Shown: positions 11,899 to 23,107 of the stretch, in pieces
How positions within the stretch are numbered: the first letter of the stretch is position 1
Layout: each line of letters opens with the position of its first letter
DNA from: Daedaleopsis sinensis
Taxonomy: Eukaryota; Basidiomycota; Agaricomycetes; Polyporales; Polyporaceae
NCBI GenBank assembly: GCA_033807695.1
Contig: CM066304.1
Location: forward strand, 2,232,001-2,296,000
Reading direction: 5' to 3'
DNA: 64,000 bases
Position numbers and translations under genes: made by a program
Notes under the pieces: model-generated
The model's input: the letters and a program-made list of their open reading frames with translations, nothing else
What the model was told of the DNA's origin: nothing
The model's database searches: none

Positions 11899-11940
11899 TT
11901 GAGGTGCAAGAAGGAGCTCATTCATAATCGGAGAGGAAGG

Positions 11941-12087
11941 AGGGGAACGTGTCCGGATGTAAACCTGTATAAAGTGAACACAGTCGAGCGATGGTGTTGT
12001 GCACTGTACAACTGACCATCCGAAAGTGGAATGAGGGGAGCGAGTCCTGATATGAACCTGGGTAAAGTGAATACAAGCGAGCGATGA
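11941..12087. repeat. Imperfect direct duplication of about 50 bp, 93 bp apart
   Basis: A segment starting at 11941 (GTCCGGATGTAAACCTGTAT, then AAAGTGAACACAGTCGAGCG) recurs 93 bp downstream from 12034 with several substitutions (GTAAAGTGAATACAAGCGAG). It lies just 3' of the NlpC/P60-like gene, between it and the convergent 167-aa gene. Probably a local tandem duplication of non-coding sequence. Confidence 0.55.
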
Positions 12088-12137
12088 AGTCCCCGACTGA
12101 CATTGTCCGTATATCAAGCGAGCATTCGACAAGAGTG

Positions 12138-12641
12138 TCACTGAGCGAAGCTCGTCAGCTTTGATGAGATCCTCCCGGGCCTCGAGCGGTTGATACGAAG
12201 AACAGATACGGGGTACGTCTGCGTCGCATTCGTAGAAGCTTCGCGCCCCTCCCGCTCTCGGATGGCCTCGAGGGCCGCCGGTTTGAGGACGTCTCGCGCC
12301 AGGTGAAGCACGTCGATAGCGCCTTGGGGTCCCTGCTCCGACCTCAAATAATCGCTCCACAGCTTGCGAGCTCCCCTCTCGACATCGTCGAGGAAGCGCG
12401 AGGCAGTCTCGCCGTCTCCAACATGGAGCTGGACTGCACCAATCTGCTCGCGGGCTTGTTCGGTGGCACCGCCGTAGCGGAACGTGGTGGTGGAAGAGGG
12501 TGTCGAGAGACTGAAGCGTTCGATGGTCCCGTCTTCCGGCAGGAGGTGGAAGATTTCGGTTGCGACACTGAAGTCGCCGACAATGAGGATAACAGAAGGG
12601 TAAGCGGTGGGGTTAAAGGCGTTCAAAAGACGAGAGAGCAT
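12138..12641 (-). CDS. Uncharacterised 167-residue protein
   Basis: Single open frame from ATG (complement 12639-12641) to TGA 12138-12140. I do not recognise the family. The N-terminus (MLSRLLNAFNPTAYPSVILI then VGDFSVATEIFHLL) reads like an alternating strand/helix globular domain, the middle has a long helix (GETASRFLDDVERGARKLWS), and the C-terminus is basic and polar. No signal peptide, membrane helix or metal motif. Convergent with the NlpC/P60-like gene. Composition and codon use look like the neighbouring genes, which supports it being real, but the absence of introns and of recognised homology leaves doubt. Confidence 0.5.
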   Translation of the reverse strand: MLSRLLNAFNPTAYPSVILIVGDFSVATEIFHLLPEDGTIERFSLSTPSSTTTFRYGGATEQAREQIGAVQLHVGDGETASRFLDDVERGARKLWSDYLRSEQGPQGAIDVLHLARDVLKPAALEAIREREGREASTNATQTYPVSVLRINRSRPGRISSKLTSFAQ

Positions 12642-13200
12642 GGCTATGCCTTTGAGTAGATCGCCAACTAAGTTTGAGAAGCAAGTGATGCAATGCAGGC
12701 TAAGTAGCTAATGTAGACTCCAGGAAGACGCCGGCGCGTCGGCGGAAGAATGTTGTCGGAGATCCAAACTAGAACAATCTCCGACTACCCGCGGTAGATA
12801 CTTAACCACTGCCAGTACTAGTAGGTATATGTGTTTAGGTTTGAATGTAAAGCAGTACCTCCCAAGTAGATTGCTGATGTAGGACTGAATATTTCGTCGT
12901 TATGTTCGCCGAGCTCAGGCTGCATCTAGTCAAAGACCATCATCATGCACAAAATGTGTATCGCGGACCGCGGTTTGTAGATTCCCTGCTCCTGCCAGAC
13001 TAGTACTTCCCCTCGCGAACTTCAGCGCATCTCTGCGTACGTCCCTGTTGTGTCGAAGAGCGAATGCGAGCAGTGCACGGAGAGGAAACGAGACTAGGAG
13101 CGCCCATTCGTACACGCGTCAAAGCCCGCGACGCTTGAATACAGAACGGAGACTTGTAGTAGTAGTACTACAGCAAACGGCACATCGCCAGCCAACGCAG
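12642..13200. other. Intergenic spacer, no gene seen
   Basis: Lies between the start of the 167-aa gene and the stop of ATG29, both on the minus strand. No conserved coding segment or repeat found. Confidence 0.5.
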
Positions 13201-15081
13201 TCAACTTCGCGCAGACCGTCTGCTGCCGTGGCTACGAGCAAACGAAGACCTATGCGACGTCGTCAATTACACTGTGCAAAACAAACGTACCACGAGACAC
13301 TTACATGCGCGAGCCCCCTCCTTTGATGTTCGACATCAACGCGCTTTCTAGTGCCGACTGCGACACGCTCGCATCTGTACGCATGGGCGTTTCAGCAATA
13401 AGCTGCAAGACACTTGGGGTAATACTCACCACTCAAATCACTGAAGCTCGACGCCTCGCTCCCTGTCGTTGGTGTGCCCACGGCAAGGCCGGACGCTCCC
13501 CGGTGCAGTGACCGTGCATTTGCAGTGTGTCCACGCGCGCTCCCCGGAGATAGTGCAGGCGGAGAAGAGCTCTTCTCTGGGGTGACGAGATGTCGCGCTA
13601 CTGGCATCGGGGAGGAGATGCGCGGGGGCGATCTCGGGCTGGAGTGCGAAGTAGAACTCGGCTGGGAGAGGGAGTGGGAAGAAAGAGACTGTGACTGCGA
13701 CTGCGAGCGGGGTGGATGATGTGTGTGCGCCGCGTTGGATCCCTGACTGTGATGGCGCATGTGCGTGTATGCATTGGTGAATGGTTTCGTGAAGCCTTGT
13801 TGGGAAGGCGAGGGGATGGACGGTATCGAGCCGTTCGGTGAATCCACACTTGCACTTGACAAGCTCTGGTGACTCTGGCTCCGCGACCGGGAGTAATTCC
13901 TTGGTCCCCTCAGTGAAGATGTTGATTCATGTGTCAATGATGGTCGGACCCTGCCCCGAGCTTTCGAGCCTGCCGTCCCGTTCGTAGACAGTCTCGATGA
14001 TGACGGGGCGACGGGCTCGGCTACTAATCCTAACGCGTCCTTGGTCATCAGTTTCTCTAGTTCCTTGAGTTTCCGCGCTAGTGATTCCTGCTTCTCTATC
14101 TCTTCCTCTTTCCGGGCCTCGTCTTCACTGTCCTCTTCGTCGCTTGTATCATCTTCTCCACCGCCTCCATCCGAAGATGACCCAGCTCTAGATGAGGTGG
14201 ACGACAAAGGCCTGAGAAGAGGCGACCGAGTCTTCTTCGGACCTTGGAGGGTGAGCGTGGATGATGACGAGACTTTCTTGGCTGGTCTGGGATACGGATA
14301 TCCAGCCGAGTTGGCTGAGAGAGGACTATGCACAGGATCGGTGGCAATGGGAGAACGGAGTTGCGCGAGCGCACGACCATGAGCCTGCCCGAGGGAGCTC
14401 AATCTAGCACGGACACCGATAGGTGGACGAATAGTACTTGTGCCAGGCACGGTGCCAGAAGAGAGGGCACCTGTGGCGGCAGAGGACGAGGATCCGAGAC
14501 GAGCATGTTCAGAGTCACGATGAGGGAGAGAAGGGCGACTAGGATCCGGGATGCGAGGAAAGTACTCTCCAGGGCCGTTGGCACGCTGAGGGGACGAGGC
14601 AGACGGGTGAGCCGAAGGTGTACTCAAGCCGAGACCTTGGAGGCCGCGGAGGTCTTCTTCGTATCGTACTTGGGTACGGTAGAGCAGATACGGGAGAGGT
14701 ACCTGAAGGTGCTGCGCGAGACCCTTCCCTAAGCCCGAGTACTGTCAAGTGAGAAAGTGTGCCACGATGACAAGAAGGGCGAGGAAGGGTAGTCTGAGGG
14801 GTAGAAAGAAGCGGAGGAAGGACGAAGGCTGAGAGAGGACGTACAGTCGGGATTTGCACCTTCAATAGCGCGACTCTTAGCTATGACTTCCCATAGAATA
14901 TGTTCCTTGTCCGCGTTCCACTCTATCTGACGTTGCAGTGATGCACATGGGGCAGGTCAGTTCGATACGGCGTCGTGTCGGCCGTAAAAGGGAGACGAAC
15001 CCGAGGGGGATCGAGGGGCGCGTCTTCAGGACGATTGTAGGGCAGTCGAACGATGACTCGCACAGTTGGAGGGGACGGCAT
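13201..15081 (-). CDS. ATG29: Autophagy-related protein 29 (Atg29 N-domain plus disordered tail)
   Basis: Component of the Atg17-Atg29-Atg31 scaffold that organises the phagophore assembly site. Exon 1 (15001-15081) encodes MPSPPTVRVIVRLPYNRPED then ending DPPR. Exon 2 encodes IEWNADKEHILWEVIAKSRA. The splice GACT|GTACGT..CTTAG|GG creates the conserved DWKGLAQHLQVPLPYLLYRT, then VRYEEDLRGLQ, which together make the Atg29 N-terminal fold. The remaining 400 or so residues are Ser/Pro-rich and disordered, with an acidic stretch (DDTSDEEDSEDE) and one short coiled coil (about EEIEKQESLARKLKELEKLM). The last two exons give SALESALMSNIKGGGSRM and a basic end with stop TGA at 13201-13203. Divergent from DHODH over 120 bp. 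The tail is typical of basidiomycete Atg29 and is expected to be phosphorylated, which I infer from composition. Confidence 0.85.
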
Positions 15082-15201
15082 GGAGGACTAGTAGTGCCAG
15101 AGCAGTGCTGGGTATGTGGTGGTCGACAGGAAACCATGGCCGACCCGGGCCTCGCGCCGCCTCGGGAGACTAGCGCTCACTCAGGCTCACCTTCTACGCT
15201 C
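15082..15201. promoter_or_regulatory. Shared 120-bp divergent promoter (ATG29 / DHODH)
   Basis: Only 120 bp separate the two divergent start codons, so both 5' leaders and core promoters must lie in or overlap this segment. No TATA-like element is obvious. Inferred from gene layout only. Confidence 0.4.
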
Positions 15202-16916
15202 ATGGCAACCACACTCAGCCTTCGCTCTACCCACTCTGTCGTACGGGCTCTCCGAAAACCTGCGGTCTCTCTACCGCGCCGCTCGATATCTGGGGCTTCT
15301 CAACCAACAGCACGCTCGTCCGCAGCTAACGTAGTGTACGCCTCCATCTTCGTGCTCTCAACTGGCCTTTTCGCGGTCTACTACTCCGACTGTCGTGCTG
15401 CCCTCCATAAATATGTGGTAACTCCTGTCATACGACACACGCTCGATGCCGAATCCGGCCATAAGCTCGCTGTCCGTGTTCTCAGTTCAGGCCTCGCTCC
15501 TCGCGATCCCTTGCCGGACGATGAGGTATTGAAAACCGAGGTGTGTAGCATCCTACATTTCTACATCGTCCCGGTGTGTGAACTCGCAGTAGATATGGGG
15601 CGAAGTGATGTCAAGTCCCGTTGGACTCGCCGCGGGTTTCGACAAACATGGTGAGGCAATCGACGGTGAGTCTCATTCTGCAGCATCTAACAACCTGTCT
15701 CTATAATGAGCCTACTCCAGGCCTCTTCAACCTTGGCTTCAGTTGGGTAGAGGTCGGAAGTGTGACTCCAAAGCCTCAGGTCGGTCATCCTGCCTCATTC
15801 GATGGTGCTACCCCATTGAAGCATCAACACTCAGCCAGGAAATCCGAAGCCACGCGTATTCCATCTACCGAACGATTCTGCGCTCATCAACCGTTATGGC
15901 TTTAACTCTGAAGGCCATGCTGCCGTGCTCGCGCGTCTGAAGGCCCGACTGCCCGCACTTTACCCGGAGTCTCCAAGTTATGGAGACGAACACGCATCGT
16001 TACGTCCAAACGCTCTCCTTGCAGTCAATCTGGGCAAAAACAAGGCCTCGCCCCCCGACTCCATCGCCGATTTCGTCCAGGGTGTGCGCACCTTTGGACC
16101 CTATGCAGACGCGCTAGTCATCAATGTATCCAGTCCCAACACCCCAGGACTCAGGTATGTTATAAAAGGCTGTCGCTTGTCTGCACTAGATCCTCATCTT
16201 GCCACAGAGGTTTACAGAGTCGGACGCTACTCCAGGAGCTCCTCATCGGAGTAACGGCCGTACGGGACGAGGTGATCGGGACTAGTACCCCTGGCCATAG
16301 ACCAAAGCTGCTCCTCAAGATCGCGCCTGACCTCTCTGAGTCGGAGGTGGCAGACATTGCAGCTGCGGTCCGTGCAAGCGGCGGTGTAGACGGCGTCATC
16401 GTGAGCAACACAACAATCCAACGCCCTGCTGGATTGTCAGATCGTGCGTTCGACCACATCAGCTCGCTTCTCTCGATATGTGCCTAAACTGCCTCTTTAG
16501 CGAACAAGCACGAGCAGGGAGGCCTCTCCGGAGCGCCTCTGAAGCAGCATTCGCTTGCGACTCTACGAACACTGCGCGCGTTGCTTCCCGCATCAATACC
16601 TCTCATCGGGTGCGGCGGCATTTCTACAGGCGCGGATGCACTTGAGTTTGCCCGTGCGGGTGCGGCCGCTGTCCAACTGTATACCGCGTTTGGCTATGGG
16701 GGTCCCGGGACCTGCAGGCAGATCAAGGACGAGCTCGCCACGCTGCTCCGTCGGGAAGGCAAGACCTGGCAAGGTGTGGTGCGCGAAGCCGTGGAGACGA
16801 CAAGCTTGCGCGAAGACACGGACCGCGATACGAGAGAGGCAAGCGTGCAGCTTCTCGTCCAAGAGGCGGAGGAATTGAAGCGGCTTGTAGATGAGCTCGC
16901 GCAGCGGCTCGATTGA
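15202..16916 (+). CDS. Dihydroorotate dehydrogenase, class 2, mitochondrial
   Basis: Oxidises dihydroorotate to orotate in the fourth step of pyrimidine synthesis, passing electrons to ubiquinone at the inner mitochondrial membrane. The ATG at 15202 opens an Arg/Ser-rich mitochondrial presequence (about residues 1-40), followed by one membrane helix ([17 protein letters not shown]), the pattern of class 2 enzymes. Family motifs then follow: [62 protein letters not shown] (catalytic Ser region), [19 protein letters not shown], and the FMN phosphate loop [18 protein letters not shown] with [12 protein letters not shown]. Stop TGA is at 16914-16916. About eight short introns. The C-terminus carries an extra helix of about 35 residues rich in Glu/Leu ([20 protein letters not shown]). 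No lesion seen. Confidence 0.94.
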
Positions 16917-17098
16917 GATCCACATACATGTGCTGGCAGTAGTGGAAAAAAATAGCATCCTCTATCACGCCGGTGGCCGTGAATCCAATCCAATCATAGC
17001 GGGAGGCTGTCCCAGGGCCTGTATAATACCCTAGGTCAACGTCATCCTGGTATAGCGGATGCCTTGCTCGGCACCCGGTAAGTCAATGTCTACAACTA

Positions 17099-18633
17099 CT
17101 AACTCATCCCGACCTTGATATCCTCGACCCTCCGCCCCAGCCCTTCAATCCTGTCCTCCAGCTCACGCACATTGCTCTTGACAAGCTTCTCGTTGTCCTG
17201 CAAACTGTTCTCCACACCTTCCACCGCACGTTGCAGATCCTCGAGCGCGGCCCGTCCACGTTTCTGCTCCTCCTCAAGCCCTTCGAGCGTCTTCTGGAAC
17301 CCCGCCGCAGATGTATGGAGCGCAGACAGTGTGCGCAACCGCGTTAGAATGTGTGGTATATGGGGGAGCAGGGGCGCCAGCCGCGTGAGTATCGGCGCGA
17401 GCTGCTCTTGCAGCGCGGTCGTTGACGCATTAGCTGTTGCGGCCGGAGCGGGAGTGCCCGTTGTGGGTGATGCTGACGCGGCTGCGTGGGTACCTCCCCG
17501 CCTTTGGGTTCCGTGGTGGGCCTGGCCGCCACTCGTGCTGGAGGTCCGCTCGAACTCGGAATTGAGGAGCTTGATGCGGCGGGAGATGGAGTCGATATGG
17601 CGAGGTTGGGTTAGTAGGTTCAACTGTGCATTGAGACGGGTGAGCAGGGGGAGCAGCGGCGGAGGGAGAGGTGAGAGCTATAGGACGATTGTCAGCAATT
17701 GAAAGCAGTTGCGCGGGCAGTGATGAGATTAGTACCTCGTCAAGAGATGTGCTTGAAGATCCCACGAGCTTCTCGAGCTCTCCGACGCGTTTGTCCATCT
17801 CGACGATATCCCTGACTTCAGGGATCCTCAGTGCCGATATTTCCGGCTTCTTGGCTGGCTCGGGCTTCTTCTCGGACTCCTGCTTGGCTTCCGCGGGGGC
17901 ATCCTCCGCATCCGACTCGCCGAGGACGACGCTGACAAGCTTGCTCCGCCCCTCCCGAGCCTTACTGATCTTCTCTATGCGGCGCTTCACGTCCACCATG
18001 CCGCGGATGAGCTCGCCAGGATCAGCATTCCCCGCCTCTTTCTCCTTGCGCAACAACGGGTTGGTAGGGTCGGACAGCTCCGTTTCCAGTGCAGCAACCT
18101 CTGCTTGAAGCAGACGGAGGCGTTGGGAGAGAGGGATGGCGCCCTGTGTTGGGGATGGGGGCCCGGACTGCTCGTTGCTGGTCGGGGAGGGTGGGTAGAC
18201 GAATTGCACCTTCGATCGACGTTGCTCTGTAGTAGGTCAAGACTGCACGCGTGTTTGAGAGGACGACGAGTGTGACATACTCCGCTCGGCCTTTCTGAAC
18301 TTCTTGGATGCCTCGTCTGGATTTACGCTGCTCGAGTCTAGTTCCTCTCTTGCGGGCTCGCTGGCCTTTCCTCGCCCATGTCCACGCGTTGGAGCGCCTT
18401 CGTCGTCGCTTGAATCACCCTTATGATGCAACGGCGGTTCATTTAAAAGAGCAATATGGAGAGAGTAAGTGTGCAGACTGACGTTGTCCTGAGCAGCCGC
18501 GAATGTGTCTTCGGTCTCGTATACATCGGGCGCTGTGTCCTGTACGGTTCATGGTGGTGGGCGCAGGCACATCGCAGGATATGGAGCATAGACGAACGAT
18601 GTCGGGAAGATTAGCGTACTTGTGTGCACTCAT
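17099..18633 (-). CDS. Dynamitin, dynactin p50 subunit
   Basis: Shoulder subunit of dynactin, the cofactor that activates cytoplasmic dynein. Exon 1 starts MSAHKYANLPDI at 18633 and splices to DTAPDVYETEDTFAAAQDN, the conserved dynamitin N-terminus. A polar acidic segment follows (GDSSDDEGAP, SSSVNPDEASKKFRKAERS), then the first coiled coil (RLRLLQAEVAALETELSD) with LVSVVLGESDAEDA and an Ala/Glu/Lys-rich linker. Next is RDIVEMDKRVGELEKLVGSS. The last exon begins LLSPLPPPLLPLLTRLNAQL, then HIDSISRRIKLLNSEFER, and ends in long heptad repeats (NSLQDNEKLVKSNVRELEDR) before TAG 17099-17101. Convergent with DHODH across about 180 bp and divergent from HER2 across 90 bp. An Ala/Thr/Pro-rich insert near the middle of the last exon is loop-like. 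Confidence 0.9.
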
Positions 18634-18723
18634 TGTGTCGATCGCCGTCGGGGTTGTGGTCGAGGTAGCCGAGGACGCGTTCGACCAAGACGCGTGTAGA
18701 CGCCGAACAAGGCTCTCCTCTCG
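18634..18723. promoter_or_regulatory. Shared 90-bp divergent promoter (dynamitin / HER2)
   Basis: Just 90 bp separate the two start codons, so the 5' leaders and core promoters share this interval or overlap the neighbouring coding sequence. No recognisable core element. Inferred from layout. Confidence 0.4.
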
Positions 18724-20620
18724 ATGCTCTCACTGGCCCGCCCTAGGTTTCGATGCTCTAGTCTTACTCGTCCAACTCTCCGCCGACTGCTGTCTTCAGG
18801 CTTGGACGCGTCGGTCATCAATGCACTGATATTTCACGAACATGCTACCACCACACACGACCTGTCCCAGCATGGCGCACTGACCGGGCTTCGACTAGCA
18901 GTCAAGGACAACATCTGCACAAAGTCCTGGCCCACGACATGCTCCTCCAAGATGCTGGAAGGGTTCCGGTCCCCGTTTGACGCGACCGTCGTCTCTCTTC
19001 TCTCAGACAGCGGCGCAGAGATCGTAGGAAAGGCTAATTGTGACGAGTTCGGGATGGGGTGAGTATCCGTCTAAATCACCCCTGCTCCCGCGTGCTCATA
19101 TAATCCGAAGCTCCTTGAACGTGCACTCCGCCCATGGTCCTGTCGTGAACCCCTTCGGCTTGAGGACGAAGGAGAAACGATCTGCTGGGGGCAGTTCCGG
19201 AGGAAGTGCCGCTGCTGTTGCTGCCCATCTATGTGACGCGTTCGTGTGCATCTGCTTATCATTTATTCTTGAAGCTGACAGTGTCCTAAGGACAGTGCAC
19301 TGGGCACAGATACTGGAGGCTCCGTCCGACTCCCTGCTTCATATTGCGGTGTCGTAGGTCTCAAGCCTTCCTACGGCATCATCAGTAGGTAAATCTCTTC
19401 CAGCCTGCCTATTGCAGCTTTTGTAACCTCCACTCTCGCCTAGGTGGGGCGTGGTCTCCTTCGCAGACAGCCTGGATTGCGTCGGAATCCTTGCGCGGGA
19501 CACCCACACCGTTCAGCAGGTCTATGGTCGGTGGTTCCGCCCTTTAGTTATGTCAATTCTAATACAGTCCTGTAGACATTATCGCGTCTTTCGACGTTAG
19601 GGATCCTACTGCTGCCCCCACCCATGTCCGTACAGCAGCTCAAGCTACTTGCGAACAGGTCTCGCGACTTGTCAAGGGGGATTCTTTGGCTGGTCTGCGA
19701 ATAGGTATTCCGCAAGTTCGTCTGCAGTCATCCCTGATCACGCGCCGCCGCTCACAAGGACGCAGGAATACTTTCCGACCGAATTGGCAGGCGGCGTAGT
19801 CACAGCGGTCCGTCGGGTACTTCAACAATTGCAGGCCCGCGGGGCCACTCTTGTACCGGTCTCGCTCCCTTCGACACCTTTCGCCCTTAGTGCCTACTAC
19901 GTTATTTCCAGCGCCGAAGCAAGTAGTAACCTTGCAAGGTACGATGGGATTGAGTATGGTGATTGCAGTCTCGCCTTTCCGGGCGCCACGAGAACACTAA
20001 TGTCAATGTGGTCCATAGGAAAGCGTGTAGAGCCGCCTCACGGCGCGAACCTGACGAAGACAGCTAACGTCTACGCTCACACTCGCTCCAGTGGTTTCGG
20101 TCGGGAAGTCCAGCGGCGCATTCTGCTTGGAACATATGCCCTGTCAGCCGAGTGAGCCACGAGAGTTTACCAACGATAGTCGCCGTTCGCTGATATTTAA
20201 TCGCAACACAGCGCGTTCGAGAATTACTTCCTGCAGGCACAACGGGTTCGGCAGCTGATCAAGGCGGACTTCAACCGCGTCCTTTGCATGCCCAATGCCC
20301 TCATCTCTACACCGGACCATCTGCCGTCTGAAGACGGCGTCCATGTCCTTGTCCACCCATCTGCCATCCAGACGGCACCGGCACTCCCGGATCCGGATGT
20401 CGAGGGCGCACGAGAGGCGTCCTCGACATTGGATGCGTATGTTCAGGACGTGATGACGGTTCCTGCCTCCCTTGCTGGCCTCCCCGCTCTCAGTGTCCCA
20501 GGCGGCGCGGGCTCGGACGGTTGGCCGATTGGAGTCAGCGTAGTAGGTCAGTGGGGCTGTGATGACTTGGTGTTGAAGGTCGGTAAGGTGATTGAGCAAT
20601 GTCGTAGTGTCGCATCATAG
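18724..20620 (+). CDS. HER2: Mitochondrial glutamyl-tRNA(Gln) amidotransferase subunit A
   Basis: GatA-type amidase that supplies ammonia to convert Glu-tRNA(Gln) into Gln-tRNA(Gln) in mitochondria. The ATG at 18724 opens a mitochondrial-type leader rich in Arg, Leu and Ser (residues 1-30), then the amidase signature fold. The catalytic triad is visible: lysine in [12 protein letters not shown], the cis-serine in [14 protein letters not shown], and the nucleophile serine in [20 protein letters not shown]. Later motifs are [20 protein letters not shown], the [18 protein letters not shown] helix, the [11 protein letters not shown] segment, and the C-terminal LPALSVPGG and WPIGVSVVG strands. Stop TAG is at 20618-20620. 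Introns interrupt it at least six times; the splice near 19290 rejoins the cis-serine exon to the nucleophile exon in frame. The deduced length suits the yeast Her2 family. Partners (GatB, GatF-like) are not in this window. Confidence 0.92.
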
Positions 20621-21252
20621 CTATAGACTACTCATCACCATCACATTATGCCACCTCTCCTCAACCTGCTGCCCGTGCATGGTCTGCGCAAGTCCATTGC
20701 CATGACACGATCGTGCATAGAACTGCCATGATTTTTAAGGCGATTTTCACGACACGCATGATGTGTACGCACTTGCCTACAGCCCGAGACGATTGTAAAC
20801 ATCCGTCCCAGTCTCCCTCCCTAATCTTCTCCTCACCCACTCGGAAAGTACCAGCCGCCGCGTCGCACCTTTCCCTCTGACCACACGACGATCCGCTCAA
20901 CTTCACATCGGAGCGGTGGATACCAATATGTCGAACCTGTGATATTTTACGGGAACAAAATTGTTGTCAACCTCGGATGCGTGTCCCACAAAAATACCTC
21001 AGTAGCATCGGCGAGCGTTGGAATGAATCCCGCAGATCGCTCTCATTGCGTACTATGTAATACTGGACGTTCAGTGCTTAGACTAAATATCATAATTCTA
21101 AAAGTCATTGCATCTGGGGTGCTCTCGTCGAGACCGAACCCAGAGAACATGTTCGTTGGGGATCAATACAATATTACTACAAATCCATATGCTAGGCGGA
21201 CCAATGCGAATGACGGATCTAATGCATGTGCAAGACGGGCGAGGGGAGATTG
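20621..21252. other. Convergent intergenic spacer, no gene seen
   Basis: Contains the 3' flanks of HER2 and the coiled-coil gene. No conserved coding segment, repeat or RNA gene found. Confidence 0.5.
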
Positions 21253-22738
21253 CTATGCTACTGATGCGACGGGGATATCGATCCTAATCTTACCTGGTTC
21301 TGGGAGCACCCCCGTCTCTTCCAACTCGGCGATCTTCGACTGGGGCATGGGCAGCTCAGAGGCAGGACTCGCAGGGCCGATCGAGTCGGCCACAGAAGAC
21401 GTGTCGGAGCCGTTGAACATCGGCTCCTGGTGTACGGGATCGCGTGCTGAGCCGTTCGAGGACACGCTTGCGGTCCGCGCGCTGAAGAAACCGCCGAACT
21501 TGCGGGGCACCGCGGTGCTGGGCGTGGGCGTGGGCAGGGAGGCAGAGTCGGGAGGCAGAGTGTTGGTCGGCGTGGAGTCGGGGGTGGTACCCGACCTGTT
21601 CGCGTCCATATCGGGGCCGGTCGTCCACAACCTGAAGCCCCACCGTGACGCGGTGCTGCCCTGCTTCGCGTGCGAGATGAGCGAGGGTGGCGGGGGCGGG
21701 GCGGTGGTCCCGCTCTTCGTCGCGGACGGCATGCCGACGTTGTTCTCGGAGATGAAGGTGCGCAGGGCACGCACGCAGAGCTCCGACGCTTCGTGTGCCT
21801 CCTGGATCTCGACGAGGTCGCGCTTGGTGTCGTCCAGTTGATTCTGCATCGCGCGGAGCTGCTTGCGCAGCTGGTTCGTCTCCATATCGCTAGAGCCGGA
21901 ATGCTGTTCAAACTGCGGCGCGGCGCCACGCCCGAAGAGGAGGGAAATGCGGCGATTGTTGGCAGGGGGGAGAACGGGCGTGGCCTCGGGGTCTTCTGGG
22001 ATGTGCTCGGACATGGGCGATTGGGGAGGCGGCCATGATGAGGCGAAGTCGCCGTTGAGCGGGGGCGAGTGCATGTAGCCAGAGTCTGAGACGGAGGATA
22101 TTCTGCGGTGGCCTGTGCGGCCGGCGGAGGAGCCCGTCAAGGGCACGAACGACGCCCGCCTTGACGAGGGGGGCCCACTGATGGAGGTATGGGTAGACGG
22201 TGGCCTTGAGAGGTCGAGGGCGAGGGAGGACACTTGGCTCATGCGCTTCTCTGTCTGGAGCCTCATCAGAGCGCGTCTGGGAAGTGGGAAGATCACGGCG
22301 GTCAGCGAACGAGAAAGGGAGATCAAGGACGAATACGCACCTGCTCTCCTCCACCTTGGTCCTCAGCATCGCGATCGTCTCCTCGTCCTCCTTGCGCTGG
22401 TTGGCGGCGATCTCGAGGTCGTTCTCCATGCGGATGCACTTCTCGGTGACGTGCTCGAGGGTCTCGCGCATGCCCTCTTCTCTCGACTGGGCCTCGAAAA
22501 GCTGCTCGGCCATAGCATCGCGCTGCTTGTTGGCCTCTGCGAGAGAGAAACGGAGTTGGGTGACGATGGAGGCGAGGACATGGGGATCGAGGGACTGGGG
22601 GCGAGGGGGATTTGGCGAGTTGGGGAGGGACTCGGCGTCGAGTTGCCGCTCGAGTTCGAGAGAGAGGTCTATGGATGTCGGACGGGTCGTGTCAGAATAG
22701 ACCTGTGGGTCGTCGAGCTGGGCGTGGGTGGCGGACAT
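21253..22738 (-). CDS. Coiled-coil protein with disordered Ser/Pro-rich regions, unknown function
   Basis: Two exons, joined in frame at GAGAGCAG|GTGCGT..CCCAG|ACGC. The ATG is at 22736-22738 and the stop TAG at 21253-21255. Residues about 50-140 form a long coiled coil (LASIVTQLRFSLAEANKQRD ... KCIRMENDLEIAANQRKEDE). A disordered stretch follows with phospho-type SSRR and HRRIS sites, then a second coiled coil (NQLRKQLRAMQNQLDDTKRD) with a conserved-looking ELCVRALRTFISENNVG segment and a WGFRLW patch, then a Ser/Pro-rich tail. The layout resembles the Sec2/Rabin-type coiled coil of Rab exchange factors, but I cannot confirm the catalytic helix pair, so no function is assigned. No membrane helix. 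Confidence 0.75.
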
Positions 22739-23107
22739 GATGGTGGGATGGGAGTGCGAAAGAAAGTCGTGAGTGGTCGTGACAAGTCGAGTTGAAACCA
22801 GAAATGGAGCTGGGCGAGCTCACGCTCGGGGGCAGAGAGGGCTGTGGGAGGAGGTTGAGACCTGTTGAGACCGGCGGACCGCAACCGTGGTTGGTGGCGG
22901 TTCTAGCAATGTCGCGCTCGCGTAGATCGCATCGACAACTCCCGACGGCGCAACGAGGGCAACGCTCATCAGCTCCACGTGCACATACTCATAGTACTTC
23001 GTACATAACCATATTCCAGTCTAGCCCGTACATATCCAATCTCAACGCACAACACCCACTTCATCTTCTTTCATACTATCTTACATCTCTTCCTATCCGC
23101 CACTGCT
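22739..23107. other. Intergenic spacer, no gene seen
   Basis: Upstream region of the coiled-coil gene and 3' flank of the CCCH/Smr gene, both minus strand. Pyrimidine-rich runs near 23000-23100 but no coding segment. Confidence 0.5.

Noticed and set aside
11455..12360. Minus-strand open frame of about 300 codons
   Set aside because: Antisense across the NlpC/P60-like exons and in a different frame from the better-supported 167-aa protein.
20939..21841. Plus-strand open frame of 300 codons
   Set aside because: Antisense to the coiled-coil protein; GC-rich reading shadow.
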